NCBI RefSeq assembly: GCF_000020685.1
Contig: NC_012528.1
Span: 310,001-374,000 of the forward strand
From: Deinococcus deserti VCD115
GTDB lineage: Bacteria > Deinococcota > Deinococci > Deinococcales > Deinococcaceae
DNA: 64,000 nucleotides
Reading direction: 5' to 3'
Positions 49,993 to 59,177 of this stretch are shown piece by piece. Both the position numbers and the translations under genes were made by a program. Within the stretch, counting starts at the first letter, position 1; every line of letters begins with the position of its first letter. A model generated the notes under the pieces. That model worked only from the letters and a program-made list of their open reading frames with translations. It searched no databases and was not told the DNA's origin.

Positions 49993-50970
49993 ATGAACGC
50001 AATCCGTCCCGCGCTCACCCTGACCCTCGCTCTAACCCTCACCGGCGTGACGGTTGTCGCCGTCGCACAGACTCTGCCCAAGCTGGCGAAAAAATCAACT
50101 TACAAAGTGGGGTTTGCGCAGACAGAGAGTAACAATCCCTGGCGCATTGCGCAGACAAAGAGCATGCAAGACGAGGCCAAACGTCTGGGCCATCAGCTTG
50201 TGTATACGGACGCAGCTGGCTCGGCAGCGAAACAGGTCTCGGATGTCGACAGCATGATCGCACAGCGCGTCGACGCCATCTTCCTCGCCCCACGTGAGGA
50301 GAAGCCTCTCGCCGCAGCGGTGAAAAAGGCGCGCGCAGCAGGTATCCCTGTCATTCTGCTCGACCGCAATGTGGACCAGAAGCTCGCAAGGGCGGGCACC
50401 GACTACGTCACGTTTATCGGCAGCGACTTTATCGAAGAGGGGCGCCGCATCGGGAACTGGCTGGCAAAGAACAAGAAGGGTGAAGCCCGGGTCATCCAGC
50501 TGCTGGGCACGACAGGATCCTCACCGGCCAATGACCGGCGTAAGGGCTTTGAAGATGCAATCAAGGGGAAAGCCGGGATTCGCATCCTGGCATCGCAGAC
50601 TGGGGATTTCGCGCGTGACAAGGGTCGTCAGGTCATGGAGACGCTGCTGCAGTCACATCCAGATGTCAACGTTGTCTATGCTCACAACGACGAAATGGCG
50701 ATTGGAGCCATCGCTGCTCTCGAAGCCGCCGGAAAGAAACCCGGAAAAGACGTCATGATTCTCTCCATCGACGGTGGCAGGGAAATCGTCAAGCTGATTG
50801 TCGATGGCAAGGTGAACTACGTTGTGGAGTGTAATCCCAAGTTCGGACCCAAAGCCTTCGAGACCCTGAGCAATTACGCCGCGGGCAAGAAAATTCCAGT
50901 CAAACTCATCAATCCTGACCGCGAATTTACTCCTGCGAACGCGAAAAAACTTCTGGCCAGCGCCTACTGA
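49993..50970 (+). CDS. Sugar ABC transporter solute-binding protein (YtfQ-like, Peripla_BP_4)
   Basis: A 325-aa periplasmic sugar-binding protein. The signal peptide is MNAIRPALTLTLALTLTGVT with AVAQ-T cleavage near residue 26. The mature part has the Peripla_BP_4 pattern: YKVGFAQTESNNPWRIAQT, DAIFLAPREEKPLAAAVKKA, GIPVILLDRNV, LLGTTGSSPANDRRKGFE, VYAHNDEMAIGAI, SIDGGREIVKLI. It resembles YtfQ, the galactofuranose-binding protein of Escherichia coli. ATG at 49993 has AAAGGAG 6 bases upstream. A hairpin follows 12 bases after the stop. It opens the operon of ATPase and two permeases. Confidence 0.93.
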   Translation: MNAIRPALTLTLALTLTGVTVVAVAQTLPKLAKKSTYKVGFAQTESNNPWRIAQTKSMQDEAKRLGHQLVYTDAAGSAAKQVSDVDSMIAQRVDAIFLAPREEKPLAAAVKKARAAGIPVILLDRNVDQKLARAGTDYVTFIGSDFIEEGRRIGNWLAKNKKGEARVIQLLGTTGSSPANDRRKGFEDAIKGKAGIRILASQTGDFARDKGRQVMETLLQSHPDVNVVYAHNDEMAIGAIAALEAAGKKPGKDVMILSIDGGREIVKLIVDGKVNYVVECNPKFGPKAFETLSNYAAGKKIPVKLINPDREFTPANAKKLLASAY

Positions 50971-50982
50971 AGCCGATGGCGA

Positions 50983-51011
50983 GGCGTTCCGTGAGAGATT
51001 CACGGAACGCC
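50983..51011 (+). terminator. Intercistronic hairpin after the binding-protein gene
   Basis: GGCGTTCCGTGA (50983-50994), loop gagat, TCACGGAACGCC (51000-51011): a perfect 12-bp stem. It may attenuate transcription or protect the binding-protein message, giving more binding protein than ATPase and permeases. Confidence 0.65.
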
Positions 51012-51143
51012 CGTTCATCGCTTGTGATTTCTGTGAAATGCCTCCACACGAGCGCTCAGACAGCGTCAATCCCAGGGAACGCTCAGGAGCTGATCGTGAA
51101 TTGACGCCGCCATGGCGGCCTTCTTCTCTGAAGGTGAGTGAAC

Positions 51144-52694
51144 GTGGAACAACCCCCACCCCTGCTGCTGATGCAGGGCATCAGCAAAAGCTTTTCAGGC
51201 GTTCCTGCGCTGCAGGACGCCCACCTGCGCATCCGCCCGGCTGAGGTTCACGCCCTGATTGGCCAGAACGGTGCCGGCAAATCCACACTGATTAAAATCC
51301 TGACTGGAGCGTACCGGCGTGACCAGGGCAAAGTCATCTTCCGCGGGCAGGAGGTGGAATTCACGTCGCCTCAGATGGCGCAGGCGGGGGGAATCAGCAC
51401 CATTTACCAGGAAGTCAATCTGGTGGGCTTCCGCAGCGTCACCGAAAATATTTTTCTCGGACGCGAACTCAAACGGGGGCTCTTTCTCGACTGGCGCCGT
51501 ATGAATGCCGAGGCACGTCAGGTCCTGGAACGCTTCAACGTTCATGTTGATGTGACCAGCCCACTCATGTCGCACAGCGTCGCCGTGCAGCAGATGGTGG
51601 CCATCGCCCGCGCGGTGTCCTTCAGGAGTGAACTGGTCATCATGGATGAGCCGACGTCCTCCCTCGACGACCGTGAAGTGGAAACGCTGTTCGGAGTGAT
51701 CCGCCAGCTCAAGGCAGACGGCGTGGCGGTGGTCTTCGTCTCTCACCGCCTTGACGAGCTGTACGCGGTGTGCGACCGCATCACCATCATGCGTGACGGC
51801 CAGACGGTCGCTGAAGAGAACATGGCAACCCTCAGCAAGTTGCAGCTGGTGGCCATGATGCTGGGCAAGGACACCAGCGAGCTGCGCCAGGAAGGTGAAA
51901 CCGCCTTCGTCAGGACCGGTGATCCAAAAGGAAAAACCCTGCTTGACGCCCAGCGACTTCACACCGGAACTGTCCTGCAGGGAGCGGACGTCAGCGTGCG
52001 CGCTGGCGAGATCGTTGGGCTTGCTGGATTGTTGGGCTCAGGCCGAACCGAGACGGCGCGCGCCATCTTCGGGGCGGACCCTCTGCTGGGCGGGGAGTTA
52101 CACATGGGTGACCGGCCAGTGCAGTTCCGTTCCCCACGTGACGCGATTCGGGCAGGAATTGGTTTCTGCTCGGAGGACCGCAAGATTGAAGGCATCATTC
52201 CTGACCTGTCCGTTCGTGAGAACCTGACCCTCGCGCTCCTTCCTGCCCTGTCACAACGGGGCATCATTGACCCCCGGCGTCAGGCGGAGATCGTGGACCG
52301 GTTCATCACAAAGCTCGGCATCAAGACGGCCGGACCCGATCAGAAGATCCGGGAACTGTCGGGCGGCAACCAGCAGAAAGTGCTGCTGGGACGCTGGTTG
52401 TGCATGAACCCTACACTGCTGATTCTGGACGAACCTACGCGCGGCATCGACGTCGGCGCCAAGGGTGAAATTCAGGCGCTGCTAAGTGAACTCGCCCGTG
52501 AAGGTCTCGGGGTCCTGATGATCAGCAGCGAACTTGAGGAATTGGCCGAAGGTGCAGACCGGGTGGTGGTCATGCGTGACGGCCGGAGTATCCGGGAACT
52601 GCCCCGTGAGGATCTGACGCAAGACGCCATCATGGACGCCATGGCACACGGGGCCGCAGGGCACAGTGGGCTGCCGATTGGAGGACAGGCATGA
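51144..52694 (+). CDS. Sugar ABC transporter ATP-binding protein (YtfR/RbsA-like)
   Basis: A 516-aa protein with two ATPase domains. Domain one has Walker A IGQNGAGKST near residue 40, Walker B LVIMDEPTSSLD near 165, and the H-loop SHRLDEL. Domain two has a degenerate Walker A region (GLLGSGRTE near 295), signature LSGGNQQKV near 400 and Walker B LLILDEPTRGID near 420, the pattern of RbsA-type proteins. GTG at 51144 is preferred to GTG at 51138 because of the spacing from AAGGTGA. The stop overlaps the next gene by 4 bases. Confidence 0.93.
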   Translation: MEQPPPLLLMQGISKSFSGVPALQDAHLRIRPAEVHALIGQNGAGKSTLIKILTGAYRRDQGKVIFRGQEVEFTSPQMAQAGGISTIYQEVNLVGFRSVTENIFLGRELKRGLFLDWRRMNAEARQVLERFNVHVDVTSPLMSHSVAVQQMVAIARAVSFRSELVIMDEPTSSLDDREVETLFGVIRQLKADGVAVVFVSHRLDELYAVCDRITIMRDGQTVAEENMATLSKLQLVAMMLGKDTSELRQEGETAFVRTGDPKGKTLLDAQRLHTGTVLQGADVSVRAGEIVGLAGLLGSGRTETARAIFGADPLLGGELHMGDRPVQFRSPRDAIRAGIGFCSEDRKIEGIIPDLSVRENLTLALLPALSQRGIIDPRRQAEIVDRFITKLGIKTAGPDQKIRELSGGNQQKVLLGRWLCMNPTLLILDEPTRGIDVGAKGEIQALLSELAREGLGVLMISSELEELAEGADRVVVMRDGRSIRELPREDLTQDAIMDAMAHGAAGHSGLPIGGQA

Positions 52695-53683
52695 CCGGTC
52701 CGGACGGGAAGGTCTTGACGACCACGATGCCTCCTGCTGGAACGCGGAAGGAGCGCCGTGTTCCCGAGCTGCTGGGGCCACTCCTGGCGCTGGTCGTCCT
52801 GCTGCTGTTCAACGCTCTGTTTACGCCCAACTTCCTGACTCCCCAGACTTTAAACGTGAATCTGACGCAGGTGGCGACCACCGTGATCGTGGCCGTGGGC
52901 ATGACACTGGTCATCGCGACCGGAGGCATCGACCTGTCGGTGGGCGCCTTGATGGCGATCAGCGGCGCCCTGGCTCCCATGCTGTTTCTACACCCTCCGT
53001 TCGGTAGTCCCGCACTGGGTCTGGCCCTCGCTTTTGTGCTGCCGGTGCTGGCTGCAGGGGCGTTTGGACTGTTCAACGGAACTCTGGTCGCCCGGTTTAA
53101 TATTCAGCCCTTTATCGCGACTCTGATTTTGTTCATCGCAGGGCGCGGCATTGCGCAGGTGATCACCAACGGGCAGCTACAGACGTTCAGCCACCCCGGG
53201 TTTCAGTACATCGGCCTCGGACGTCCCCTTGGTATTCCATTTCAGGTGATCCTGATGGTGCTGGTGGTCGGACTGTTCGCCTGGGTCATGCGGCGTACCG
53301 TGTTCGGGCGGCAGGTTCTCGCCGTAGGAGGCAATGAGGCCGCAGCGCGTCTTGCCGGAGTTCCCGTGGGACGGGTGAAGCTCGCAGTCTACGGCATCAC
53401 CGGGCTGCTGGCCGGTCTGGCGGGCCTGATCGTGATCGCAATCAATGCGTCCTCCGACGCCAACCAGGTGGGCCTGAATATGGAACTGGACGCGATCGCG
53501 GCTGTCGCCGTCGGCGGTACGGTCCTGACGGGAGGACGCGCGACCATCATCGGCACCCTGATTGGTGCGCTGATCATTCAGCTTATTCGCTACACCCTGC
53601 TTGCCCGGGGCGTTCCAGAGGCCGTCGCCCTGGTCGTCAAGGCCATCATCATCCTGGTCGCGGTGTATATCCAGCGCCGCTGA
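52691..53683 (+). CDS. Sugar ABC transporter permease (YtfT-like)
   Basis: A 330-aa membrane permease of the BPD_transp_2 family, about eight to ten TM segments. Its first part NALFTPNFLTPQTLNVNL is followed by the hallmark GMTLVIATGGIDLSVGAL near residue 75. The cytoplasmic loop GGNEAAARLAGVP near 215 contacts the ATPase, and the end IGTLIGALIIQLIRYTL is characteristic. It starts within the ATPase stop (ATGA). With the next permease it forms a heterodimer. Confidence 0.94.
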   Translation: MTGPDGKVLTTTMPPAGTRKERRVPELLGPLLALVVLLLFNALFTPNFLTPQTLNVNLTQVATTVIVAVGMTLVIATGGIDLSVGALMAISGALAPMLFLHPPFGSPALGLALAFVLPVLAAGAFGLFNGTLVARFNIQPFIATLILFIAGRGIAQVITNGQLQTFSHPGFQYIGLGRPLGIPFQVILMVLVVGLFAWVMRRTVFGRQVLAVGGNEAAARLAGVPVGRVKLAVYGITGLLAGLAGLIVIAINASSDANQVGLNMELDAIAAVAVGGTVLTGGRATIIGTLIGALIIQLIRYTLLARGVPEAVALVVKAIIILVAVYIQRR

Positions 53684-53708
53684 TCCGACCCAAGGAGACC
53701 ACACCGAC

Positions 53709-54701
53709 GTGACGACCACCCCCGCTCCCCTCGCGTCTCCCACCCGAATCCGCACCGCTCAACTCCTGCAACAGTACGGCGTCCTGGTTGCCCTGGGTCT
53801 GCTTATTCTGTTCGGAGCCCTCCGTTATGACGGTTTCCTGACGCCTTATAACATCTCCACTGTCCTGGCGTACAACTCCATGTTCGGGCTGATTGCGCTT
53901 GGCATGACCTTCGTCATCATGACCGGAGGAATTGATCTCAGCGTGGGAAGTGTCGCGGCCCTTGCAAGTGTGGTCGCCGCGCTGCTCAGTCCTTATGGCC
54001 TGTGGCCTGCCTTATTCGGCGCGGTTGCCGCAGCGACATTGCTTGGGTTGATCAACGGGCTGATCATTGCGTATCTCAAGATCCTGCCCTTTATCACGAC
54101 GCTTGCCATGCTGCTGGCCGCGCGAGGACTGGCCCTGATGTTTTCGAACAATGAATCCGTATCGGCCGACTTCGATCACGGGTTTACGACTTTCGGGCAG
54201 GGCAGCATTGGCGGCGTCCCATTCACTGCAATCGTTCTGTTTGGCGCTTTTGCGGTAGGAATGCTGGCCCTGCGCTATACCCGGTTCGGACGCCATGTGC
54301 TGGCCATTGGTGGGAACGAGGAGGCGTCGCGCCTGATGGGTCTGCCTGTCGAACGGACGCTGGTTCTTGTGTATGTACTCTCCGGTGCCCTCGCTGGCCT
54401 CGCGGGTGTCATTCTCGCATCGCAGTTCGGCGCAGGGCAGCCAACGGAGGGCCTGGGATGGGAACTTACCGCCATCGCGGCTGTGGTCGTTGGGGGCACC
54501 CTCTTGACCGGTGGGAGCGGTTCGGTCGGGTCAACCCTGGTTGGGGTGCTGCTGCTCGGCATGATCTTCAACATCCTGAATTTCGAGAACGGCCGCGGAA
54601 CGATCAGCCTCAGCGCCTACTGGCAATCAGTCATCCGCGGTGCCTTCCTGCTGGTCGTGGTGCTTCTCCAGAACCGACTGACGCGAGGATCAAAGCCCTA
54701 A
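53709..54701 (+). CDS. Sugar ABC transporter permease (YjfF-like)
   Basis: A 330-aa partner permease, clearly related to the previous gene. It has YDGFLTPYNISTVLAYNS, then GMTFVIMTGGIDLSVGSVAA near residue 75 and GGNEEASRLMGLPVERT near 205. GTG at 53709 is chosen because AAGGAG lies about 11 bases upstream; the frame runs over the end of the previous gene but without support. In Escherichia coli ytfQRT-yjfF has the same order; galactofuranose is its ligand, but the sugar here is not fixed by sequence. Confidence 0.93.
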   Translation: MTTTPAPLASPTRIRTAQLLQQYGVLVALGLLILFGALRYDGFLTPYNISTVLAYNSMFGLIALGMTFVIMTGGIDLSVGSVAALASVVAALLSPYGLWPALFGAVAAATLLGLINGLIIAYLKILPFITTLAMLLAARGLALMFSNNESVSADFDHGFTTFGQGSIGGVPFTAIVLFGAFAVGMLALRYTRFGRHVLAIGGNEEASRLMGLPVERTLVLVYVLSGALAGLAGVILASQFGAGQPTEGLGWELTAIAAVVVGGTLLTGGSGSVGSTLVGVLLLGMIFNILNFENGRGTISLSAYWQSVIRGAFLLVVVLLQNRLTRGSKP

Positions 54702-54753
54702 ATTCTGCCTGTTTATCGCTCAACGCCCTCTTTCTCTCGCCCCGGAGGATTCC

Positions 54754-55599
54754 ATGACGCTCAGCAGTGCAACGAAGCCCGTGCAAGAGCAGTACGACGT
54801 GCCATCGATCATGGCAGGCATTTACGGAGACGGCATTATCGGCCTCAAGGGAGCCTTTTCCCGGGAGTGGGTCGCGCAGCTTGGCCGCGAACTTCCGGAG
54901 CTGTACACAGCAGCTCTGGCCCGTCCGGGCGGCGCCGTCGGGCGCGGGACCAACCGGCACTATGTGGAGATTCACCCCGAGGACATCAGCGGCTTTCTGG
55001 ATCTGGTGACCCATCCGTGGATCGTGGCGGTGTGCACCAGCGTGCTGGGTCCGAACTACAAGATCGTCGAGATCGGCTTCGACGTGCCCAACCCCGGAGC
55101 GAAAGATCAGCCCTGGCACCGCGATTTCCCGGCCACCTCCGAGACACTGGTGGACCGCCGCCTGAACTCGCTGGCGTTCAACCTGACCACCGTGGATGTC
55201 GAAGAAGACATGGGTCCGTTCGAAATCGCTCCGGGCACCCAGTGGGATGACCCCAGCGAGTATGACCACGGCATGTTCCCGCCGGTGTCGCTGTTCCCTC
55301 GGTATCACGCCCTGGCACAGCGCAAGCTGCCCAAGATGGGCGACATTTCGGCCCGCAGTGCCCTGACCATTCACCGCGGCACGGCGAATGTCAGCAATAA
55401 ACCGCGTCCTGTACTGGTGCTGGGCGTGGACGCGCCTGGCGCTGGGCATGACGAGAAGCACGACCTGCAGTTCACGCGGGCGTATTACGAGGGGTTGCCG
55501 CAGGAGGTCAAGGATCACCTGATCTGCCGGGTGGTGGATGAGCTTGAACCCATCATGCAGGGGCACACCATCGAGGGCCTCATGATGGGCGACGCCTGA
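54754..55599 (+). CDS. Phytanoyl-CoA dioxygenase (PhyH) family protein
   Basis: A 281-aa Fe(II)/2-oxoglutarate-dependent dioxygenase-like protein. The metal motif HxD is seen as WHRDFPATS near residue 125, and the distal His is in LTIHRGTANVSN near 208, with a downstream Arg (KPRPVLV) for 2-oxoglutarate. A strong GGAGGATTCC precedes ATG at 54754. It is in the sugar ABC operon, 50 bases after the permease, so a hydroxylation or oxidative cleavage of the imported compound is likely. No acyl-CoA context is present, so a non-lipid substrate is plausible. Confidence 0.88.
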   Translation: MTLSSATKPVQEQYDVPSIMAGIYGDGIIGLKGAFSREWVAQLGRELPELYTAALARPGGAVGRGTNRHYVEIHPEDISGFLDLVTHPWIVAVCTSVLGPNYKIVEIGFDVPNPGAKDQPWHRDFPATSETLVDRRLNSLAFNLTTVDVEEDMGPFEIAPGTQWDDPSEYDHGMFPPVSLFPRYHALAQRKLPKMGDISARSALTIHRGTANVSNKPRPVLVLGVDAPGAGHDEKHDLQFTRAYYEGLPQEVKDHLICRVVDELEPIMQGHTIEGLMMGDA

Positions 55600-55603
55600 A
55601 CGC

Positions 55604-55840
55604 ATGCGAGAGTTCAACAGCGTCACGGCGTTTTTTGGAGATCTGGCTGTACCGGGGCGGATAGAAGCCCTGGAAGGTGGCCGGGGGCTGATGCGGGTGT
55701 CGCTGAACGGGGCGCCGGACATCAGCGAGGGTGCGGAGGCCATATTGGAAATGCATGATGGCGTGCGCTTCCGGGTGGCCGTCACCGAGAGGCTGGACGA
55801 TACCAACGAGGTCCGGATGAAGCTCCTGGCGCGCAGCTGA
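55604..55840 (+). CDS. Small hypothetical protein at the operon end
   Basis: A 78-aa acidic protein, four bases after the dioxygenase gene. Beta-rich sequence (GRIEALEGGRGLMRVSLNG, then VRFRVAVTERLDD) reminiscent of a small barrel such as PilZ, but I cannot assign a family. Tight spacing argues that it is a true gene of the operon. Confidence 0.7.
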   Translation: MREFNSVTAFFGDLAVPGRIEALEGGRGLMRVSLNGAPDISEGAEAILEMHDGVRFRVAVTERLDDTNEVRMKLLARS

Positions 55841-55907
55841 CCCCTGGATTGAGAAAAACGGTAAGGTGGTGACGACAAGGTAAAGATCGTTTCAAAAGGT
55901 TATGAAG

Positions 55908-56340
55908 ATGCTTTTGCATGCTCTGGTGCGGACGTAGGCCGGGGATTACGAAGCCTTGCAGGGCCGCGCGGGCGCGGTCCGCCTGCCCTGAGAAGGTGCG
56001 CAAGGAGTTTCCGCGCATACAGCACGTGTGGGCCGACGCCGGGGCTTCCGGAGAAATTGGTCCCGGCAGTCAAGCAGTGTTTGGGGCTGGACGCTGGAGA
56101 TCGTCAATCATTCCGGGCAGGCAACGGGTAGACCTGCGTACGGATCGACCTCCGCCGCCCAGTGAAGTTCCGGAGCACTCTGTGGTGCTGAAGCGGCAGT
56201 GGGTGTTTGAGCACCCCTCCGCCTGGCTGGGCCAATCAAGGCGGATGAGCCGGGATCTGCGAGTCTTGCCTGAAACCTTCGACAACCTCGTCTACGAACT
56301 TATGTCTGCTTGATGGTGCGTCGTCTGGCTGCCGCGTGAT
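55908..56340 (+). pseudogene. IS5-family transposase remnant
   Basis: The C-terminal part of an IS5-type DDE transposase. MLLHALV, then a stop, GDYEALQGRAGA, another frame break, then FPRIQHVWADAGASGE (the second catalytic Asp region) and VLKRQWVFEHPSAWLGQSRRMSRD (the final Glu region; VVERTFAWLGR in intact copies). Stops and frameshifts are visible near 55935, 55988 and 56313. No start, no terminal repeats found. It lies after the sugar operon and may mark an old insertion. Confidence 0.75.
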
Positions 56341-56449
56341 GGCTCAGCCCTACCCTGTCAAAACGCCCTTTAAAGCCCGTCGAGGGCCAGCCGGCAGCAA
56401 CCGTAACCGGACGGTTGTTCATCCACTGCCGGACTTTTGCAGCGTTACC

Positions 56450-57211
56450 CTACACAATGCGGAAGTCAGATATCAGGTTGACCAGAGCTGCAGGAGGAGG
56501 CGTAGTGTGCCGGCTGGTAATCAGCGTCTGCACCTGATCAGCAGATGCCAACCATGCCCGGCTGGTTACACCAAGTTTACTGTGGTCCGCCAACACGACC
56601 ACGGTGCGGGCGTACCTGACCATGCAACGCTTGACTTCTGCTTCCTCATGGTTGGCATTCGTAATGCCGTTCACAGCATCAATGCCGTTACAGCCGAGAA
56701 ACAACCTGTCTGCATGAACGTGGCGCAAGATCTCGAGGGCGTACGGGCTGACCAGCGAATGCTGCAGGCGGCGTAGGGTCCCACCGGTGACGATGACCCT
56801 CACATGCGGGAGCTTTTCAAGTTCCAGAGCAATATTCAGTCCAGGCGTTACGACAGTCACCTCCCGCAAGGTTGGCGGCAGATGACGCGCCACTTCAGTC
56901 GCTGTACTGCCCACATCCAGGAAGATCGTTTCTCCATCCTGAATGAGGGCCGCGGCGGCGCGACCAATGCGTCGTTTCTCAGCGCGTTGCTGCAACTGCA
57001 TTTCTTCCAGCGGGGCCTCCATTCGTGGATCAAGTGGTAGGCGGGCGCCGCCTCGGGTGCGTCGCAGGTGGCCTGTATCCACCAGCGCCTTCAAGTCACT
57101 CCTGACCGTCACTTCTGAAACTCCCAAAAGTGGAGCAACTTCTGAAACCAGGATCTCTCCCCGGCTTTGAATCAGGGACAGAATTTGTTGGCGGCGTTCT
57201 TTGATCAACAA
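56450..57211 (-). CDS. DeoR-family transcriptional repressor
   Basis: A 253-aa sugar-operon regulator. HTH KERRQQILSLIQSRGEILVSEVAPLLGVSEVTVRSDLKAL near the N-terminus, then the DeoRC sensor domain with IGRAAAALIQDGETIFLDVGSTATEVA, and TPGLNIALEL, VTGGTLRR, GCNGIDAVNGITNANHEEA. Start is set to TTG at 57211, which has AGGAG 7 bases upstream; other TTG codons upstream lack this. It lies on the opposite strand to the sugar ABC operon, with an IS remnant between, so it may repress that operon in response to a phosphorylated sugar. Confidence 0.9.
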   Translation of the reverse strand: MLIKERRQQILSLIQSRGEILVSEVAPLLGVSEVTVRSDLKALVDTGHLRRTRGGARLPLDPRMEAPLEEMQLQQRAEKRRIGRAAAALIQDGETIFLDVGSTATEVARHLPPTLREVTVVTPGLNIALELEKLPHVRVIVTGGTLRRLQHSLVSPYALEILRHVHADRLFLGCNGIDAVNGITNANHEEAEVKRCMVRYARTVVVLADHSKLGVTSRAWLASADQVQTLITSRHTTPPPAALVNLISDFRIV

Positions 57212-57580
57212 CGTTCCTCTCCTCAGCAATACGCCAAGAGCCCATCAGGGTAAATCCGCAGTGCCTGGTGCTTAAGGAAGCTTAACGTACAGCCTCAGGC
57301 CCAGCAGCGGGAGAGGAGCACATCGTCTTGGTCCTGATGTTCCACGCGCTGGTGGACGCGCTGGACATGGTGAAGCAGCTGATGAATCCTGAGCGGGCCA
57401 GGCATCAGTACGTCGTCCTGGTGCTTCCACGAAACAGTTTATGCAGGTGCGCCGCATGCGGATTGTGGATCCGGGCCCGCCTGCGGCGGGAGATCCGGAA
57501 GAACATGCAGCTTCCCAGGGGCCTTTTCCAACCGACACTGAATGAAGCAGGGGGCTACACCCTGCGCCCGTGAGGCCGAT
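57212..57580. other. Intergenic region between DeoR and MFS genes
   Basis: About 370 bases. Overlapping short frames without ribosome-binding sites on both strands; nothing recognised. It holds the DeoR-gene promoter and the MFS-gene promoter. Confidence 0.45.
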
Positions 57581-57586
57581 TACACT
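57581..57586 (+). promoter_or_regulatory. Candidate -10 box (TACACT), leaderless start
   Basis: TACACT ends 6 bases before the GTG at 57593, with no ribosome-binding site in between; consistent with leaderless translation. No clear -35. Confidence 0.5.
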
Positions 57587-57592
57587 GCCGAC

Positions 57593-58738
57593 GTGAGCCT
57601 GATACCCGTGCCGTCGCCCGCTCCACCCAAACGCCTGGCGGGCATCGGAGTGGGAGCCTTTCTACTCCTTGGCCTGCTCTACCCGATCCTGGGTCCTGCC
57701 CTCCCGCTCCTTAGTGAACAGTTCGGTCTGCGAGCAACAGGTGCCTCACTGCTGCTCAGCCTGAATTCGGCAGGTGCAGTGCTCGGTGTGATCCTGGCAG
57801 GCGTGCTGTCGGCTCGGCTCACATCACGGAACCGTTCGTTATTGGCGGTTGCCACCCTGGCCGTGGGCTGCGTGGGGCTTGCGTTCGCGCCTACGTTCGT
57901 GCTGGCCCTGCTGGCGGCCCTGCTGCTGGGATCGGGCTTCGGCATGCTCGACCTTACCTTGAACGTGTGGCTCTCGACCAGTTACGGTTTACGCAGCGCT
58001 GCCATGCTCAACCTGCTCAGCGCCACCTTTGGAGTGGGCGCGGTGCTCGCACCGCTGGCTGTGGGCTTTGCAGACGGCGACTTCCGCCTGCCCCTGCTGG
58101 GTTGCGCCGCCTTAGCGGGCCTGCTCTTGCTTTCCCTGTTCGCTCTGCCGTCTGCAGCGCCGGAAGTATACACTCCAACGCAAGGCCTGCAGACCGAAGT
58201 CAGGAGTCCCCGCTTGATCCTGGGCGGCTTCATGTGCCTCTTTCTCGCCTATGTCGCAGTTGAGAGCGGGGTGGCCAGTTGGGAGGTGACGCACCTGCGA
58301 GATACGTTGGGCATCACTACGGGCACGGCTTCACAACTGTCCGCACTGTTCTGGGTGAGCTTCACGCTTGGGCGGCTGATTTCCGCGCCGCTCGCGCTGC
58401 GCGTCGCGCCAGCTCACCTGGTAACCGGAAGTCTGGTCCTGGCCGCGTTCAGTCTTGCCCTGGCGACGATCCCCGCCGTGGCACCCTACGCGTACACCCT
58501 GACCGGGTTGTTCCTAGCCCCGGTGTTCACGACTGGACTGGTGTGGCTGACCCGCGTTCTGCCTGGCGGCGCGGCGCCAACCTTTGTGTTTGCCGGCGCG
58601 TTTCTCGGCCCGGTGCTGTTCTCGCCTGTGGTGGGTGCCATGCGGGACCAGTTTGGCCCACCTGCCATTCCCCTCACCCTGATGGGTATCGCACTTCTTG
58701 ACCTGGCCATCGTGATTGGGCTCCGGCGCAACCTTTAA
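57593..58738 (+). CDS. Major facilitator superfamily transporter
   Basis: A 381-aa membrane transporter with twelve TM segments in two halves. The N-half starts at LAGIGVGAFLLLGLLYPILG, has LSARLTSRNRSLLAVATLA (the loop 2-3 motif) and FGMLDLTLNVW near residue 120; the C-half begins near LILGGFMCLFLAYVAVESGV, resembling sugar/fucose-type MFS proteins. GTG at 57593 is chosen, because TACACT ends 6 bases upstream and the frame before it lacks a signal; a start 17 codons upstream is open. It is close to the DeoR gene but divergent. The substrate is not known. Confidence 0.9.
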   Translation: MSLIPVPSPAPPKRLAGIGVGAFLLLGLLYPILGPALPLLSEQFGLRATGASLLLSLNSAGAVLGVILAGVLSARLTSRNRSLLAVATLAVGCVGLAFAPTFVLALLAALLLGSGFGMLDLTLNVWLSTSYGLRSAAMLNLLSATFGVGAVLAPLAVGFADGDFRLPLLGCAALAGLLLLSLFALPSAAPEVYTPTQGLQTEVRSPRLILGGFMCLFLAYVAVESGVASWEVTHLRDTLGITTGTASQLSALFWVSFTLGRLISAPLALRVAPAHLVTGSLVLAAFSLALATIPAVAPYAYTLTGLFLAPVFTTGLVWLTRVLPGGAAPTFVFAGAFLGPVLFSPVVGAMRDQFGPPAIPLTLMGIALLDLAIVIGLRRNL

Positions 58739-58886
58739 AAGTTCCGGCTGTATGGGGCGCTGGACCCAGAGTGGCCAGCTCTGCGCTGAGAAGGAAAGAC
58801 GGCCAGCATCAGTGTCCTTCCTTTAACCCGGGACCAGCACGTCACCCCCGCCCAGCAGAAACTGCACGTGCGTATCCGCAGCCTGA

Positions 58887-59087
58887 ATGCTGAAAGTGCT
58901 GCCGCAGGGGAATCCCGAGGCAACATCGCTTCCGATGAACTCCCCTGCTACTGCCTGCACGCCAGGACCGCGAAGCCGCGGTTCACCGCCTGGTATCGTC
59001 AGGCAGATCATCGGCAAGGATGGCGTTGTGATCCTCGGGCCCCTCACCATGTTCGACAAAGCCAACATCGACAAGTTCAACTTCTGA
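58887..59087 (+). pseudogene. Possible 3' remnant of a solute-binding protein gene
   Basis: The frame ends in IIGKDGVVILGPLTMFDKANIDKFNF-stop and a real terminator follows 17 bases later. The sequence resembles the C-terminal tail of periplasmic sugar-binding proteins (ends TKxNIDxF). No 5' part is present. A competing minus-strand frame (58823-59095) also has protein-like composition, so the reading is uncertain. Confidence 0.4.
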
Positions 59088-59103
59088 ACAAACAAAGCGA
59101 TCA

Positions 59104-59130
59104 GGCGGCCACGGAGGCCGCCTTTTTATT
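59104..59130 (+). terminator. Intrinsic terminator
   Basis: GGCGGCC (59104-59110), loop acgga, GGCCGCC (59116-59122), followed by TTTTT. Typical rho-independent terminator downstream of the solute-binding protein remnant and facing the convergent HD-GYP gene. Confidence 0.85.
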
Positions 59131-59177
59131 GCCACACTGACGCCGCCATCATTGGCCGATCGGTATGGGTGTCTCAG

